Assembly (NCBI GenBank): GCA_946478845.1 | Contig: CAMLDI010000028.1 | Coordinates: 1-38,246, forward strand | DNA: 38,246 nt | Direction of reading: 5' to 3' | DNA from: an uncultured Paenibacillaceae bacterium | Lineage (GTDB): Bacteria > Bacillota > Bacilli > Aneurinibacillales > Aneurinibacillaceae | In this document: piece by piece, positions 1-8,200 of the stretch | Layout of the letters: every line of letters begins with the position of its first letter | Numbering within the stretch: position 1 is the stretch's first letter | Notes under the pieces: generated by a model | What the model was told of the DNA's origin: nothing | The model's input: the letters and a program-made list of their open reading frames with translations, nothing else | The model's database searches: none | Made by a program: the position numbers and the translations under genes

Positions 1-520
1 CATTTACACCGCCTAAAGCATCTACAATTTGTTTATAACTTTCCATATTCACTTTCACAAAATAATCAACAGGTACATCAAGCAAAAAGTTTTCCACTGT
101 TTCAATGGTCATTTTCACTCCACCAAAAGCATAGGCATGGTTGATTTTATCCTGCGTCCCTTTACCAACAATCTCTGTACGAGAATCCCGGGGTATATTA
201 AACATATACATAGATTCTGTTTTTGGATTTAAAGTAACCATAATAAGGGTATCAGAACGGCCTGTGTCATTTTCCCGTTGGTCCACACCCATTAAAAGAA
301 TGGATACAGGATCCCCTTTTTCTAAATCCGCTTTGCCATTCACCCGTTTTTCTGAGCCAGACCATGAATGGGAATCGTTAATTTTCGCAGCTGTATCTTT
401 TACGCTTGTATACAAATAAAATAGATAACCGCCTATAAGTAAAAATAACGAAATGATACTGGTTATTATAAAGAATATACGCCGTTTACGCCGTTTCTTT
501 CTCTCCCTGTCCAATCGCAT
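1..520 (-). CDS. LCP (LytR-CpsA-Psr) family wall-polymer ligase, N-terminal part
   Basis: The gene is cut by the left window edge; about 173 N-terminal codons are present. After a basic start (MRLDRERKKRRKRR) comes one membrane helix at about residues 15-35, then the LCP catalytic domain: LLMGVDQREN, a GRSDTL stretch, the hallmark IPRDSR with the phosphate-binding Arg, INHAYAFGG, and VPVDYFVKVNM. Family members (TagTUV in Bacillus) are membrane-anchored and transfer lipid-linked teichoic acids or other anionic glycopolymers to peptidoglycan on the outer face of the membrane. I start it at the ATG ending at 520, with AAGGAAG about 12 bases upstream; an ATG ten bases further upstream is out of frame. 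The family is certain; which LCP paralogue it is cannot be decided from half a protein. Confidence 0.9.
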   Translation of the reverse strand, partial: MRLDRERKKRRKRRIFFIITSIISLFLLIGGYLFYLYTSVKDTAAKINDSHSWSGSEKRVNGKADLEKGDPVSILLMGVDQRENDTGRSDTLIMVTLNPKTESMYMFNIPRDSRTEIVGKGTQDKINHAYAFGGVKMTIETVENFLLDVPVDYFVKVNMESYKQIVDALGGVN

Positions 521-691
521 GAAGTCTCATCTTCCTTTACTTGGTCCATATTTTCTCTATCTAGATACTGATTATAAAATTTAACCACGAGATTGGCAAT
601 TAAAATATTATTGAAAACATCCTTTCTATTGGATTTTTCACATATTAAAGGAAAAAATGCTCATAATAGGAATGTCAAAGGAGGGAATGAT

Positions 692-856
692 ATGACAGAT
701 CCTGCAAAAAGAAAAGCAATGAACCAAAAGCATCCTCGCAGCCATCCTGCTGATCTGGATCAGTTTGGCCGAGATGGAGAAATACCTGTTATTAACCAAC
801 AAGATTTATACGAATTAATGGAGGATGCAGACCAAAAAGAACACACCCGGGACTAA
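692..856 (+). CDS. Small hydrophilic protein of unknown function (54 aa)
   Basis: A 54-residue charged protein starting MTDPAKRKAMNQKHPRSHP and ending DADQKEHTRD. An excellent ribosome binding site (AAAGGAGGG, 7 bases before the ATG) fixes the start; an in-frame ATG about 100 bases upstream is not preceded by one. The N-terminal half is basic (Lys/Arg/His/Pro), the C-terminal half acidic. There is no membrane segment, signal peptide or Cys. The stop codon lies inside the loop of the hairpin that also ends the opposing gene. I do not recognise the family; size and composition resemble the small proteins common in spore formers, but no known SASP motif is present. Confidence 0.65.
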   Translation: MTDPAKRKAMNQKHPRSHPADLDQFGRDGEIPVINQQDLYELMEDADQKEHTRD

Positions 857-864
857 CCGGGTGT
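843..864. terminator. Bidirectional Rho-independent terminator
   Basis: Perfect 8-bp stem ACACCCGG / CCGGGTGT around a 6-base loop that contains the stop codon of the upstream small gene. On the minus strand it is followed by a T-rich run (GTTCTTTTT), on the plus strand only by a weak one. It sits between two convergent small genes and probably serves both. Confidence 0.75.
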
Positions 865-870
865 ATTCCC

Positions 871-1143
871 TTATTGCCAATTCATTTTCTTTTCTAATTC
901 CCCTGCAATGTTTTCCCAATTCTCTACGTTTTTCATGCCATTGACGAATTGAGAAATTTGTTCATCCGTTAGATAGGATGCTAATTGCATATCTGCGATA
1001 AAATCGTCTCCCGTAATTTTCTCGCCGTTTTTTTGTTTCCCGCGATAACGGTTCATCACATCATAGATTTGATGCAAAATAGTTGGTGAAACCTGATTTT
1101 CTTCAGCAAATTCCACCATAAAGGGATCGATTTTACGTTCCAT
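871..1143 (-). CDS. Conserved-looking small protein of unknown function (90 aa)
   Basis: Encodes about 90 residues starting MERKIDPFMVEFAEENQVSP and ending in a helical, acidic tail (WENIAGELEKKMNWQ). I chose the ATG at 1143 because a GGGGTGG sequence lies about 10 bases upstream; a GTG seven codons earlier lacks a binding site. The protein is soluble, mostly helical by composition, with no Cys and no recognisable motif. It lies 66 bases downstream of the aspartokinase gene on the same strand, so it may be read from that operon, and it ends at a shared hairpin. I do not recognise the family and assign no function. Confidence 0.65.
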   Translation of the reverse strand: MERKIDPFMVEFAEENQVSPTILHQIYDVMNRYRGKQKNGEKITGDDFIADMQLASYLTDEQISQFVNGMKNVENWENIAGELEKKMNWQ

Positions 1144-1162
1144 TGTTCCATTGCCACCCCAC

Positions 1163-1184
1163 ACTAAAAATTTTACTTTTTAGT
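1163..1184. repeat. AT-rich inverted repeat between two minus-strand genes
   Basis: ACTAAAAA and TTTTTAGT form a perfect 8-bp inverted repeat with a 6-base spacer, between the aspartokinase stop and the next gene's binding site. No T-run follows, so it is a poor terminator; it could be a protein site or chance in an AT-rich gap. Confidence 0.3.
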
Positions 1185-1209
1185 ACAGGATGGGCCAATT
1201 ATATAAGAT

Positions 1210-2559
1210 TTATGCAAAAAAGGCTTGATAAATCGCTGCAACAGCCCGGTCCGCATCTTCACCTTTAACACCGAACATCATGCTTACTTCAGAAGAACCC
1301 TGGTTAATCATTTCAATATTTACCTTAGCCTGGGCAAGAGCATTAGTTGTTTTAGCGGAAATCCCTACATTTCTTCTCATGCCTTCTCCAACAATCATCA
1401 CCATAGCTAGTCCTCGTACAACAGCTACATCGTCTACTTCCAACTCAGCCTTAATCCGGTCAAGGACTCTGGCTTCCTTTTCCCCATTAAATTGATCTTC
1501 CCGAAGAATAACAGAGATATCATCAATCCCAGAAGGAGTATGTTCATAGGATAACCCTTCATCTTCAAGGATTTGTAACAGACGGCGTCCAAAACCAATT
1601 TCACGATGCATTAAATATTTGCTTAAATAAAGGCTGCAAAATCCTTTATCGCTGGCAATCCCCACTACCGCTTCTTTTGTATTCCGTTCGAATACAATCA
1701 TCGTTCCAGGTGCTGCCGGATTATTGGTATTTTTAATACACACAGGAATGCCTGCTTTGAATGCTGGAATTAAGGCTTCATCGTGAAAAACGGAAAAGCC
1801 TGCATAAGAAAGCTCCCGCATTTCTTTATAAGTTAACTCTTTAATTTCTCTTGGATTCTCAACCACATTAGGATTAGCTGCATACACAGAATCTACATCT
1901 GTAAAGTTCTCATATAAGTCAGCTTTCACCGCCGCTGCAAGAATGGATCCTGTAATATCAGAACCCCCACGGGGCAAAGTGACAACTTCCCCTTCTATGG
2001 ATTTCCCGAAGAATCCTGGGAAAATCACAACCCCGTCATATTTTTTGAGGTTAGTGTTTAATAATTCATAGGCTTCAGGCAATACCTGGCCATTTCCAGG
2101 TTCACTACTAACCAATAAACCTGCATCCTGAGGGCTAACATAAGAAGCATTAACCCCTTTACTTTGGAAGAAACGCGCAACCACTTTGGCACAGTTATCT
2201 TCCCCACTGGCTTTCATTAAATCCATATAACGGCCTGCATCCCCGTTATAAGAAGTCATTCTATTGGTTAAATCTTCACGAATTTCTTTAACAATACTAT
2301 TATCTAATTCCAGACCCTGGGCAATATCCTGATACCGTTGGATAATGGCCTCTAATTCTTCAGCTGCTTCTCCTTTTTCCATATACACATTGGCGCAACG
2401 AATTAATAAATCAGTTACTTTTGTATCTTCTTTAGACCTTTTTCCCGGTGCAGATACTACAACCATTTTCCGGTCAGAATCAGCAGTAATAATGGAAAAT
2501 ACTTTTTGTATTTGCTGCGCTGAAGCAACAGACGAACCCCCGAATTTTGCGACTTTCAT
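1210..2559 (-). CDS. thrD: Aspartate kinase (ThrD/YclM-type, aspartokinase III-like)
   Basis: A 449-residue aspartate kinase, which phosphorylates L-aspartate with ATP in the first step toward lysine, threonine, methionine and diaminopimelate. Visible motifs are KFGGSSVAS at the N-terminus (nucleotide site), LPRGGSDITGS near residue 200, FTDVDSVYAANP in the kinase domain, and two C-terminal ACT domains (about residues 300-449). The length and the N-terminal run VVVSAPGKRSKEDTKVTDLL fit Bacillus ThrD/YclM better than the shorter LysC or DapG. The ATG overlaps the stop of the upstream RNase H-like gene as ATGA, with GAGGGGG before it, so translation is probably coupled. The ACT domains imply feedback control by an end product; the effector cannot be read from sequence. 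The enzyme is certain, the paralogue likely. Confidence 0.93.
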   Translation of the reverse strand: MKVAKFGGSSVASAQQIQKVFSIITADSDRKMVVVSAPGKRSKEDTKVTDLLIRCANVYMEKGEAAEELEAIIQRYQDIAQGLELDNSIVKEIREDLTNRMTSYNGDAGRYMDLMKASGEDNCAKVVARFFQSKGVNASYVSPQDAGLLVSSEPGNGQVLPEAYELLNTNLKKYDGVVIFPGFFGKSIEGEVVTLPRGGSDITGSILAAAVKADLYENFTDVDSVYAANPNVVENPREIKELTYKEMRELSYAGFSVFHDEALIPAFKAGIPVCIKNTNNPAAPGTMIVFERNTKEAVVGIASDKGFCSLYLSKYLMHREIGFGRRLLQILEDEGLSYEHTPSGIDDISVILREDQFNGEKEARVLDRIKAELEVDDVAVVRGLAMVMIVGEGMRRNVGISAKTTNALAQAKVNIEMINQGSSEVSMMFGVKGEDADRAVAAIYQAFFA

Positions 2560-3230
2560 TGTTGATCCCCCTCATTCAAATCCTTTAACCCACTTACACT
2601 CTCCCCACGCAATGCCAATCCGGCTAATTGGTCTGCTTCTTTATTTTCCTGGCGAGATATAGCGCATAAGTTAAGCGTTAAACCTAAATCTTTACTTTTC
2701 ATTTGAATACGGTCTAGCCATCGGTTTAATACCTCTTCATAACAAGGCCAATCGCCTTGTAATTGATGAATAATCACATGGGAATCACCATTGATTGTAA
2801 CATCTGTATGATGAATCCCTAACTCTTCTAATTCATTTATGAGAAACCAGAGTGCAGCACACTCCGCTTCATTATTTGATGAAATATGTTCAATATACAA
2901 GTTTTTGCGCAGGCGATAAGAACGGTTATTTTTCTTAAAGTAGATTACCACACCAAGGCCTGCACTTTTTCTGTCTTTTTGATACCCACCATCAAAATAG
3001 GCGATAATTTCATGAGGTTCAGTTTCCAGAGATTGTAAATATTTCTCAATCTCCTTTTTCGTCCAGTAAGCACCTTTTTCATCAATAAAATCTACAATCT
3101 TAACCCGCCCTGTTTTTTCCATATCCTTGAATACACTAAGCACATGGGCAACTGGGATGGGCTCAGATAGAAAGGTTACTGTCCTTGGATCCCCTGGAAT
3201 TCGATACGTCCATTGTATGGACATCTTCAT
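2556..3230 (-). CDS. RNase H-like (reverse-transcriptase-like, YpeP/YpdQ type) protein
   Basis: 224 residues. The first 75 or so form an unassigned N-terminal segment; the rest is an RNase H fold. All four acidic catalytic positions appear present: D80 in YFDGGYQ, E121 in SSNNEAEC, D149 in TINGDSHVI and D200 in NKEADQLAG. Such proteins are annotated in Bacillus as RNase HI-like YpdQ/YpeP and would cut the RNA strand of RNA-DNA hybrids if active. I chose the ATG at 3230 because GAGAGG lies 9 bases upstream; an upstream alternative adds three residues. The 3' end overlaps the aspartokinase start by four bases. The retained DEDD set argues for catalysis, but the family includes members with no detectable activity. 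Confidence 0.85.
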   Translation of the reverse strand: MKMSIQWTYRIPGDPRTVTFLSEPIPVAHVLSVFKDMEKTGRVKIVDFIDEKGAYWTKKEIEKYLQSLETEPHEIIAYFDGGYQKDRKSAGLGVVIYFKKNNRSYRLRKNLYIEHISSNNEAECAALWFLINELEELGIHHTDVTINGDSHVIIHQLQGDWPCYEEVLNRWLDRIQMKSKDLGLTLNLCAISRQENKEADQLAGLALRGESVSGLKDLNEGDQQ

Positions 3231-3287
3231 ACTACTCAACCTCTCTTTTGGGTTTAGAACATGTAAATCGCCTATATTGAAGAAAAA

Positions 3288-3309
3288 AACCCGGTTTCAA
3301 CTCCAGGTT
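3288..3309 (-). terminator. Rho-independent terminator
   Basis: On the minus strand AACCTGG pairs with CCGGGTT (one G-T wobble) around an 8-base loop and is followed by TTTTTT. It lies just after the small gene at 3319-3579 and ahead of the RNase H-like gene, separating the two. Confidence 0.7.
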
Positions 3310-3318
3310 ATTTGTTGC

Positions 3319-3579
3319 TTATGCGGGAATAAGGATTTCAAATATTTCACCATGTTGCATAATTATAATGTTTCTATCACGAATTTTCATGACTGCAACT
3401 TCTGGTTTTTGTTTCATTTTTTCAATGTAATCAACAGATACTTCACCAGAATCACTTACGGTAATTCCTTCTATTTCAACTTCCTCGTTTTCAGCTAGAT
3501 TTAACGAAAGAATTTCTTCGTAAATATCAGAAAAGATCTCATAGTCACCAGTATAAACGGTGATGCATTTTGTAATCAT
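3319..3579 (-). CDS. Hypothetical cytosolic protein (86 aa)
   Basis: An 86-residue acidic protein starting MITKCITVYTGDYEIFSDIY and ending GEIFEILIPA. The ATG at 3579 has AGATAGGGG about 11 bases upstream; two earlier in-frame ATGs have nothing better. The pattern of short hydrophobic strands separated by acidic turns suggests a compact alpha/beta fold, with no membrane segment and a single Cys near the N-terminus. It is a single-gene unit with its own terminator. I do not recognise the family and give no function. Confidence 0.6.
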   Translation of the reverse strand: MITKCITVYTGDYEIFSDIYEEILSLNLAENEEVEIEGITVSDSGEVSVDYIEKMKQKPEVAVMKIRDRNIIIMQHGEIFEILIPA

Positions 3580-3707
3580 TAATTTAGCAACCCCTATCTT
3601 AAAATTATCCATGTTTCTTATTTGCAAAATTATAGCATGAAATTCCTAATATTCCTAATGAACATTTTACACCTTACCAGGTTATTTCTAATCCACTGTT
3701 CCATTTC

Positions 3708-3815
3708 CTGTTTTAATTCAACAAACTTTGTTCGTAGAAAATAATGCTTTATTGTCAATTTAACTGTTTTAATAACATTTTTCACTGTTTTAGTCTGATA
3801 TAAAACAGTGAAAAA
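3708..3815. repeat. CTGTTTTA repeat cluster, including a 15-bp inverted repeat
   Basis: Three direct copies of CTGTTTTA (3708-3715, 3764-3771, 3785-3792) and one inverted copy (3801-3808). The last two form a perfect 15-bp inverted repeat (3778-3792 and 3801-3815, spacer GTCTGATA). The cluster lies in the 460-bp gene-free, AT-rich stretch before the acetate transporter. No T-run follows that would suit a gene end, and no gene ends here on either strand, so an operator array is more likely than a terminator. Short minus-strand frames across it have no binding site and look random. Confidence 0.5.
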
Positions 3816-3903
3816 CAACGAAAAGAAAAGAAAAACGAAATTTAAGCCGGAAAATACTCTATTTTCACATTATTTTAAGTTTTAGTTTTTTTGAAAAACA
3901 TTT

Positions 3904-3909
3904 TATAAT
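3904..3909 (+). promoter_or_regulatory. Possible -10 element for the acetate transporter
   Basis: A perfect TATAAT on the plus strand, about 130 bases before the satP start and downstream of the CTGTTTTA cluster. No good TTGACA sits 16-18 bases before it, so the call is weak and might require an activator. Confidence 0.3.
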
Positions 3910-4041
3910 GATACTGTTGATTTCTAAACTACTTTCGATGTTTTCTACTACTTTTTTTTCGGACAAGGGAAAGGTATGGTTCAGAAACGACAAGTAATAT
4001 TTTTTAGTCGCACCAAATATATAGAAAAGGGGATTTAACAA

Positions 4042-4653
4042 ATGGAGCAAAAAAATCTTATTGCTGACCCAGGTCCATTAGGACTTGCTGCTTTCGCACT
4101 CACAACTTTCATTCTTAGCCTTTCCAATGCATCTTTAGTACCAGCAAGCCTTGCATCACTTTTCTTAACTCTTGGACTTTTTTACGGGGGCGTAGCTCAA
4201 GTTATTGCAGGTTATGTAGAATTCAAGAAAAATAACACTTTTGGTGCAACCGCTTTCACTTCATACGGATTATTCTGGATTTCCTTAGCTAGCATGGTTT
4301 ACTTAGAAAAAACAGGCATATTAAACTTCGGTGCAGATGCAAAAACCGCTGTTGGAGTATTCCTTCTTGCATGGACTATTTTTACCGTTTATATGTGGAT
4401 TGCAACTTTCCGCCTCAACGTTGGCCTTTTAGCTACTTTCAGCTTTTTAATGGTAACCTTCGTATTACTTGTTCTTACTGAATTCAAAGTAATCAGCGGA
4501 CCTATTGCTGGCTATTTTGGTCTTGCAACCGCTTTCTCTGCCTGGTATTGCTCTGCAGCTGGAATCATCAACCCAATTTTCGGCAGAACTGTATTACCAG
4601 TGGGAGATTTAACTGTTAAACCAGCTGTTCAATCTTCTCGTAAAACAGCTTAA
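4042..4653 (+). CDS. satP: Acetate/succinate transporter, GPR1/FUN34/YaaH (SatP) family
   Basis: A 203-residue membrane protein with six predicted helices and the family signature near the N-terminus (ADPGPLGLAAFALTTF). Other family marks are GLFYGGVAQVIAGYVEF, the SYGLFWIS motif in the middle, and a short hydrophilic C-tail. Characterised members take up acetate (and succinate) with protons or form acetate-permeable hexameric channels in the cytoplasmic membrane. The start has AAAGGGG about 8 bases upstream. The gene stands alone between a repeat-rich leader and a strong terminator, so it is probably a monocistronic unit under its own control. The family is clear; the exact substrate is inferred from homologues. 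Confidence 0.92.
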   Translation: MEQKNLIADPGPLGLAAFALTTFILSLSNASLVPASLASLFLTLGLFYGGVAQVIAGYVEFKKNNTFGATAFTSYGLFWISLASMVYLEKTGILNFGADAKTAVGVFLLAWTIFTVYMWIATFRLNVGLLATFSFLMVTFVLLVLTEFKVISGPIAGYFGLATAFSAWYCSAAGIINPIFGRTVLPVGDLTVKPAVQSSRKTA

Positions 4654-4671
4654 TTTTTAAAAAAATAATTT

Positions 4672-4693
4672 AGGCCTTCCATCTGGAAGGCCT
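4672..4693 (+). terminator. Rho-independent terminator after satP
   Basis: Perfect 9-bp stem AGGCCTTCC / GGAAGGCCT with a 4-base loop, followed by TTTAATAATTT, 19 bases after the satP stop. Confidence 0.85.
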
Positions 4694-4724
4694 TTAATAA
4701 TTTCATAAGCATATATCATTGGTT

Positions 4725-4829
4725 CTATACAATCCATTGATTCATTCTTCGCATTTTCTTTGTTGAAAAGCATTGAAACATTTCCTTTAATGCTTCAATT
4801 TCCGCAGTTAAAGTAAAGCGGCCGCACAT
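4725..4829 (-). pseudogene. Stub of a SRAP (YedK/HMCES) abasic-site-processing gene
   Basis: A short minus-strand frame with a perfect binding site (AAAGGAGG, about 9 bases upstream) begins MCGRFTLTAEIEALKEMFQ and stops at 34 residues. MCGRF with Cys2 is the invariant start of SRAP proteins, which crosslink through Cys2 to abasic sites in single-stranded DNA; the following helix also fits. The usual protein is about 200-230 residues, and the next expected blocks (YN-APTQ and the catalytic His region) are missing because the satP terminator follows within about 30 bases. This is read as a gene remnant left by a deletion. A second short overlapping frame (start near 4774) is open but unrecognised. 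Confidence 0.6.
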
Positions 4830-4857
4830 ATACTTCCCCCTCCTTTTAAAATTTTAG

Positions 4858-4863
4858 TATAAT
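4858..4863 (+). promoter_or_regulatory. Candidate -10 element for the rhodanese lipoprotein gene
   Basis: TATAAT lies 23 bases before the chosen start of the rhodanese gene. The -35 position falls in a C/T-rich stretch without a good match, because it overlaps the binding site of the divergent SRAP stub. Confidence 0.4.
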
Positions 4864-4886
4864 CACAGGATAGGATGGTGAATAAA

Positions 4887-5270
4887 ATGAAAAAAGTAAT
4901 GTTACTTATCGTATCCTTTATCGTATTCTTAGCGGGTTGCAGCAGCAATGGGACAAATTCTACAAGTTCCTATGAAAACATTTCAACCGATGAAGCCAAA
5001 AGTATGATTACAAAAAAAGAGGCGGAAATCATTGATGTTCGCACCCCTGAAGAATACCAGGAAGGCCATATCCCTGAAGCTGTAAACCGTCCTTTACAAG
5101 ACCTGGAAAGCCAGGTTTCTGCTTTAGATAAAAATAATTCCTATGTGATCGTATGCCAGAGTGGAAACCGTTCAAGCCAGGCCAGTGAAATCCTTGTAAG
5201 CAAAGGATTCTCCCATATTTATAATTTGGAAGGCGGCATGAACCAATGGAAAGGAGAAGTGGCAAAATAG
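4887..5270 (+). CDS. Rhodanese-domain lipoprotein
   Basis: 127 residues from the preferred ATG at 4887, which has GGTG 6 bases upstream; an ATG four codons earlier is possible. A lipoprotein signal peptide (MKKVMLLIVSFIVFLAGC) ends in the lipobox LAGC, so the mature protein should be tethered to the outer face of the membrane at Cys18. The rest is one rhodanese domain: IIDVRTPEEYQEGHIPEA, then the active-site loop VCQSGNRS with the catalytic Cys, and a final YNLEGGMNQW. Such domains carry persulfide sulfur on the Cys; an extracytoplasmic location suggests handling of external sulfane sulfur or thiol redox. It shares a terminator with the convergent sbcC. Fold and location are clear, physiological partner unknown. 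Confidence 0.88.
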   Translation: MKKVMLLIVSFIVFLAGCSSNGTNSTSSYENISTDEAKSMITKKEAEIIDVRTPEEYQEGHIPEAVNRPLQDLESQVSALDKNNSYVIVCQSGNRSSQASEILVSKGFSHIYNLEGGMNQWKGEVAK

Positions 5271-5278
5271 CCACTTCT
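5255..5278. terminator. Terminator between the rhodanese gene and sbcC
   Basis: Perfect 9-bp stem AGAAGTGGC / GCCACTTCT with a 6-base loop spanning the rhodanese stop codon, followed on the plus strand by CTTTTT. On the minus strand the run after it is weaker (CCTTTCC), but it may also serve the end of the sbcC operon. Confidence 0.8.
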
Positions 5279-5286
5279 CTTTTTCA

Positions 5287-8200
5287 CTATAATGTCTCTA
5301 ATTGAACCCTGCTGCCTCTGCCTGATGGCTCGGCAGGTTCTACAATCAAGCGCCGTGGCAAACGAGCCCGCAGTTCAGGTACATGGCTAATAATGCCAAT
5401 GGCCAATCGTTCTGAATGAAGTTTCTCAAGGGCAGTAACCACCGTTTCCAATAATTCCTGGTCAAGAGTGCCAAATCCCTCATCGAGAAAGAAAAATTCC
5501 AGAGGATATTCTCCCCGCAATTGAATTTGGGAAGAAAGGGCAAGAGCCAGTGATAGGGATGTTAAGAAGGTTTCTCCCCCTGATAGGGTACTGACAGGAC
5601 GACGTACCCCACCATTAGCATCATCACGAATCACAAATCCCCCGCTAGAATCCACTTCCAATGCATATCGCTGGTGGGTTAAATTACCCAGGCGGGCAGA
5701 TGCTTCAAAACTAATATTGATTAACTGCTCTTCCGCAATAAATTCCACAAACCCATTGCCTCTTAACACCTGCTGTAATTTTAACAACCGATCTAATAGA
5801 GTTTGTTTATCTTTTCGTTCCTTCTCTAAGGCCATCCAGCGTCCATGGCGCCGTTCCACATCTTCCAGGTCCCGTAAAGAGCGAATCTTTTCGATTTGGG
5901 CTTTATCTGCTGCTAATTTCGTTTGTTCTAAAGTCCCTTGAATGGTCGTCCATTCTTCATCCCCTACCTGGCGTCCATTTAATAAGTGTTCTACCCGCTG
6001 TTTTTCTAAATGCCATTTTTTCCATTGATCTTTATACTCATCAAGATTACCCATCTTGCGTTTTTGTTCCTCAGGGGTCATGATGGACTCTTTCACCTGT
6101 TCTAAGGTGCAAAACTCTGATTTCGCCAACTCTTGTTCCCACAGCGCAATGGATTCATCCCTTCTTTTCATCCCATCTTGAATGCCCTGTGCAACAATTC
6201 CCTCTTCTTTTTCCTTTTCACTATATCCCCGTCTCTTTTCTTCTAAAAAAGAAGCCAATTGGGTGGCTTTCATCTTCATGCTTTGAAGTTGTGCATCGGC
6301 TTGTTTGTAAAGAACCTCAACTTTCTCGTTCCCTACAATCCCCTTCAATTCTTTCTCTACTTTGCCCTTTATCTCACCTTTGCCCAGCAGCTCTGTTTCA
6401 ATGCGAACCTTTTCCCTTTCCAATTGAATCTCTTGTTCATTAAAGGAGAGAATTTCTTTTTTCCGTTCCTCTATATATGGTTCGCTTAAGGCTAACCGTT
6501 TTTGGATGTCTTCTAGAAGTGCATCCTGCTGGCGAATCTTTTCCCCTTCCATCCCAATGGTCTCAAAAGAGAAATCGGCAAATAATTCATCCCATTGTTT
6601 TTTTAATTCTTGCAGGGTTTGGTTGTGAGCTAACCATTTTTCCTGGATTTCAAGATGGCTTTTCTCTTGATGTTCGATAGTGCTAAGCCACTGGGCTTCC
6701 TCACGAAGGTGTGCCGCTGATTTCTGGCGAATTTCTCCAGTGAATTGTTCCAATTGGGATACACGATTTTTATATGCAAGAAACTCCCTCTCCCCTTGTT
6801 CGAAAACATGGAGAATGGAAGGCAAGTCCCCGGTAAATGGGGGGTTTTCCTCAGGTGAAAATGGTGGAAATTCCTCACGTTGATCTCCACGTTCTACTTG
6901 TTCTACTTTCCATTCATAGAGAGAACGGGAAACCCCATCTAATTGCAAAGATAACTCCCGGTATTGGTTAAAGAGACGCTGTCCTCTTCCGATTAATTCC
7001 TGGCAAAAATTCAATTGTTGGGAAAGGGATTCACCCTCATCCCCTGTTACAGTGCCGGTGGTTGGATGAGGATGATTGGTAGAGCCGCAAACTGGACAGG
7101 GCTGGCCATCATGCAAATCATGGGCTAATTGTTGGGCTAAGTGCCGGGTTTTCAACTGTTCATTCTCTGCTGTCAACCGCTGGCTATGCCTGAGGAGAGC
7201 TTCTCCCCCAGTCTGTGCCCGATTCTCCCATTCTTTCAGTTGATTAAATAGAAATTCTACTTTCCTTAAAGCTTCATTTATATTTAATTGTTCTTGATGG
7301 CGGGATTGCATAATTAGGGCTAAATGGGTTTTAGCATCATGGATGTCTTTTTCTTTTTTCTTTCCTTCCCTTTCCAGTTCCAGGCTCCGCATTTCTTCCT
7401 CAATGATCTGCCTTTGACTCTGCATGGCTTGAGTTACCCGTTCCCTTCTCGCGGAAGAAACGGTATTTTGTTGCAATTGGCCCTGTAACTCTTGCTGCCG
7501 TTGCAAGGCTTTTTCTACTAATTGTTGGGACTTTTCTTTTCCCTGTTTATTTTCAGCGTACTTCTCCTTTAATTGCTGTTCCCTTTGCTCCAGGTTATTA
7601 ACATCCTGTTGGAGACGTTGCAGTTCTTCCTGTAATTGCATGGCATTTTTCAATCGCTCAAGGCGAATGGTTAACTGTGGCTCTTCAATTAACGCCCTTT
7701 TTCCATGGGTATCATATTCTTCATTGACCATCTTCCAGGCCTGTTCCGCTTCCGCCAATTCTTTCTTCACCTGTTCGTGGCGTTCTTCCCATGCTTTTAA
7801 ATCCCCCAGAGTCTTCTCTAAGGCTACCGCATAAGGGCGGAGAATCTCCCCTTGCCTGGCCAGATTCAACCTTTTTTCAATTTCGTTCATTTCCCCTGCC
7901 CGGGAAGCTAACCTTTGGATTTCTCCAAGGATGGAGGTTAGTTCCCCCTGTAATCCACGGACAATTTTGGCATCCTCATGCTCCTGCTGGCTTTTATTAA
8001 AAAGGGATTGGCACAGTTCTGCTTCCTGTTGGGCCAATTCCACCCGGTCTTTGGCCTGTTGCACATGGTCCTTGCTCGCTTCCCCAAGGCCTGCTTGTTC
8101 TGCAACAAGTTGCCCTACTTCACTTCTCGTTTCATCCACCCTGCGTTTTAATTTAATGTTTAATAGGTCCCCGTATTGCTCCAGGTGAAACAAGCGCTGT

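Noticed and set aside
3630..4050. Two short minus-strand frames (about 61-62 codons) in the satP leader
   Set aside because: No binding sites, AT-driven composition, no recognisable domain; they overlap the repeat cluster.
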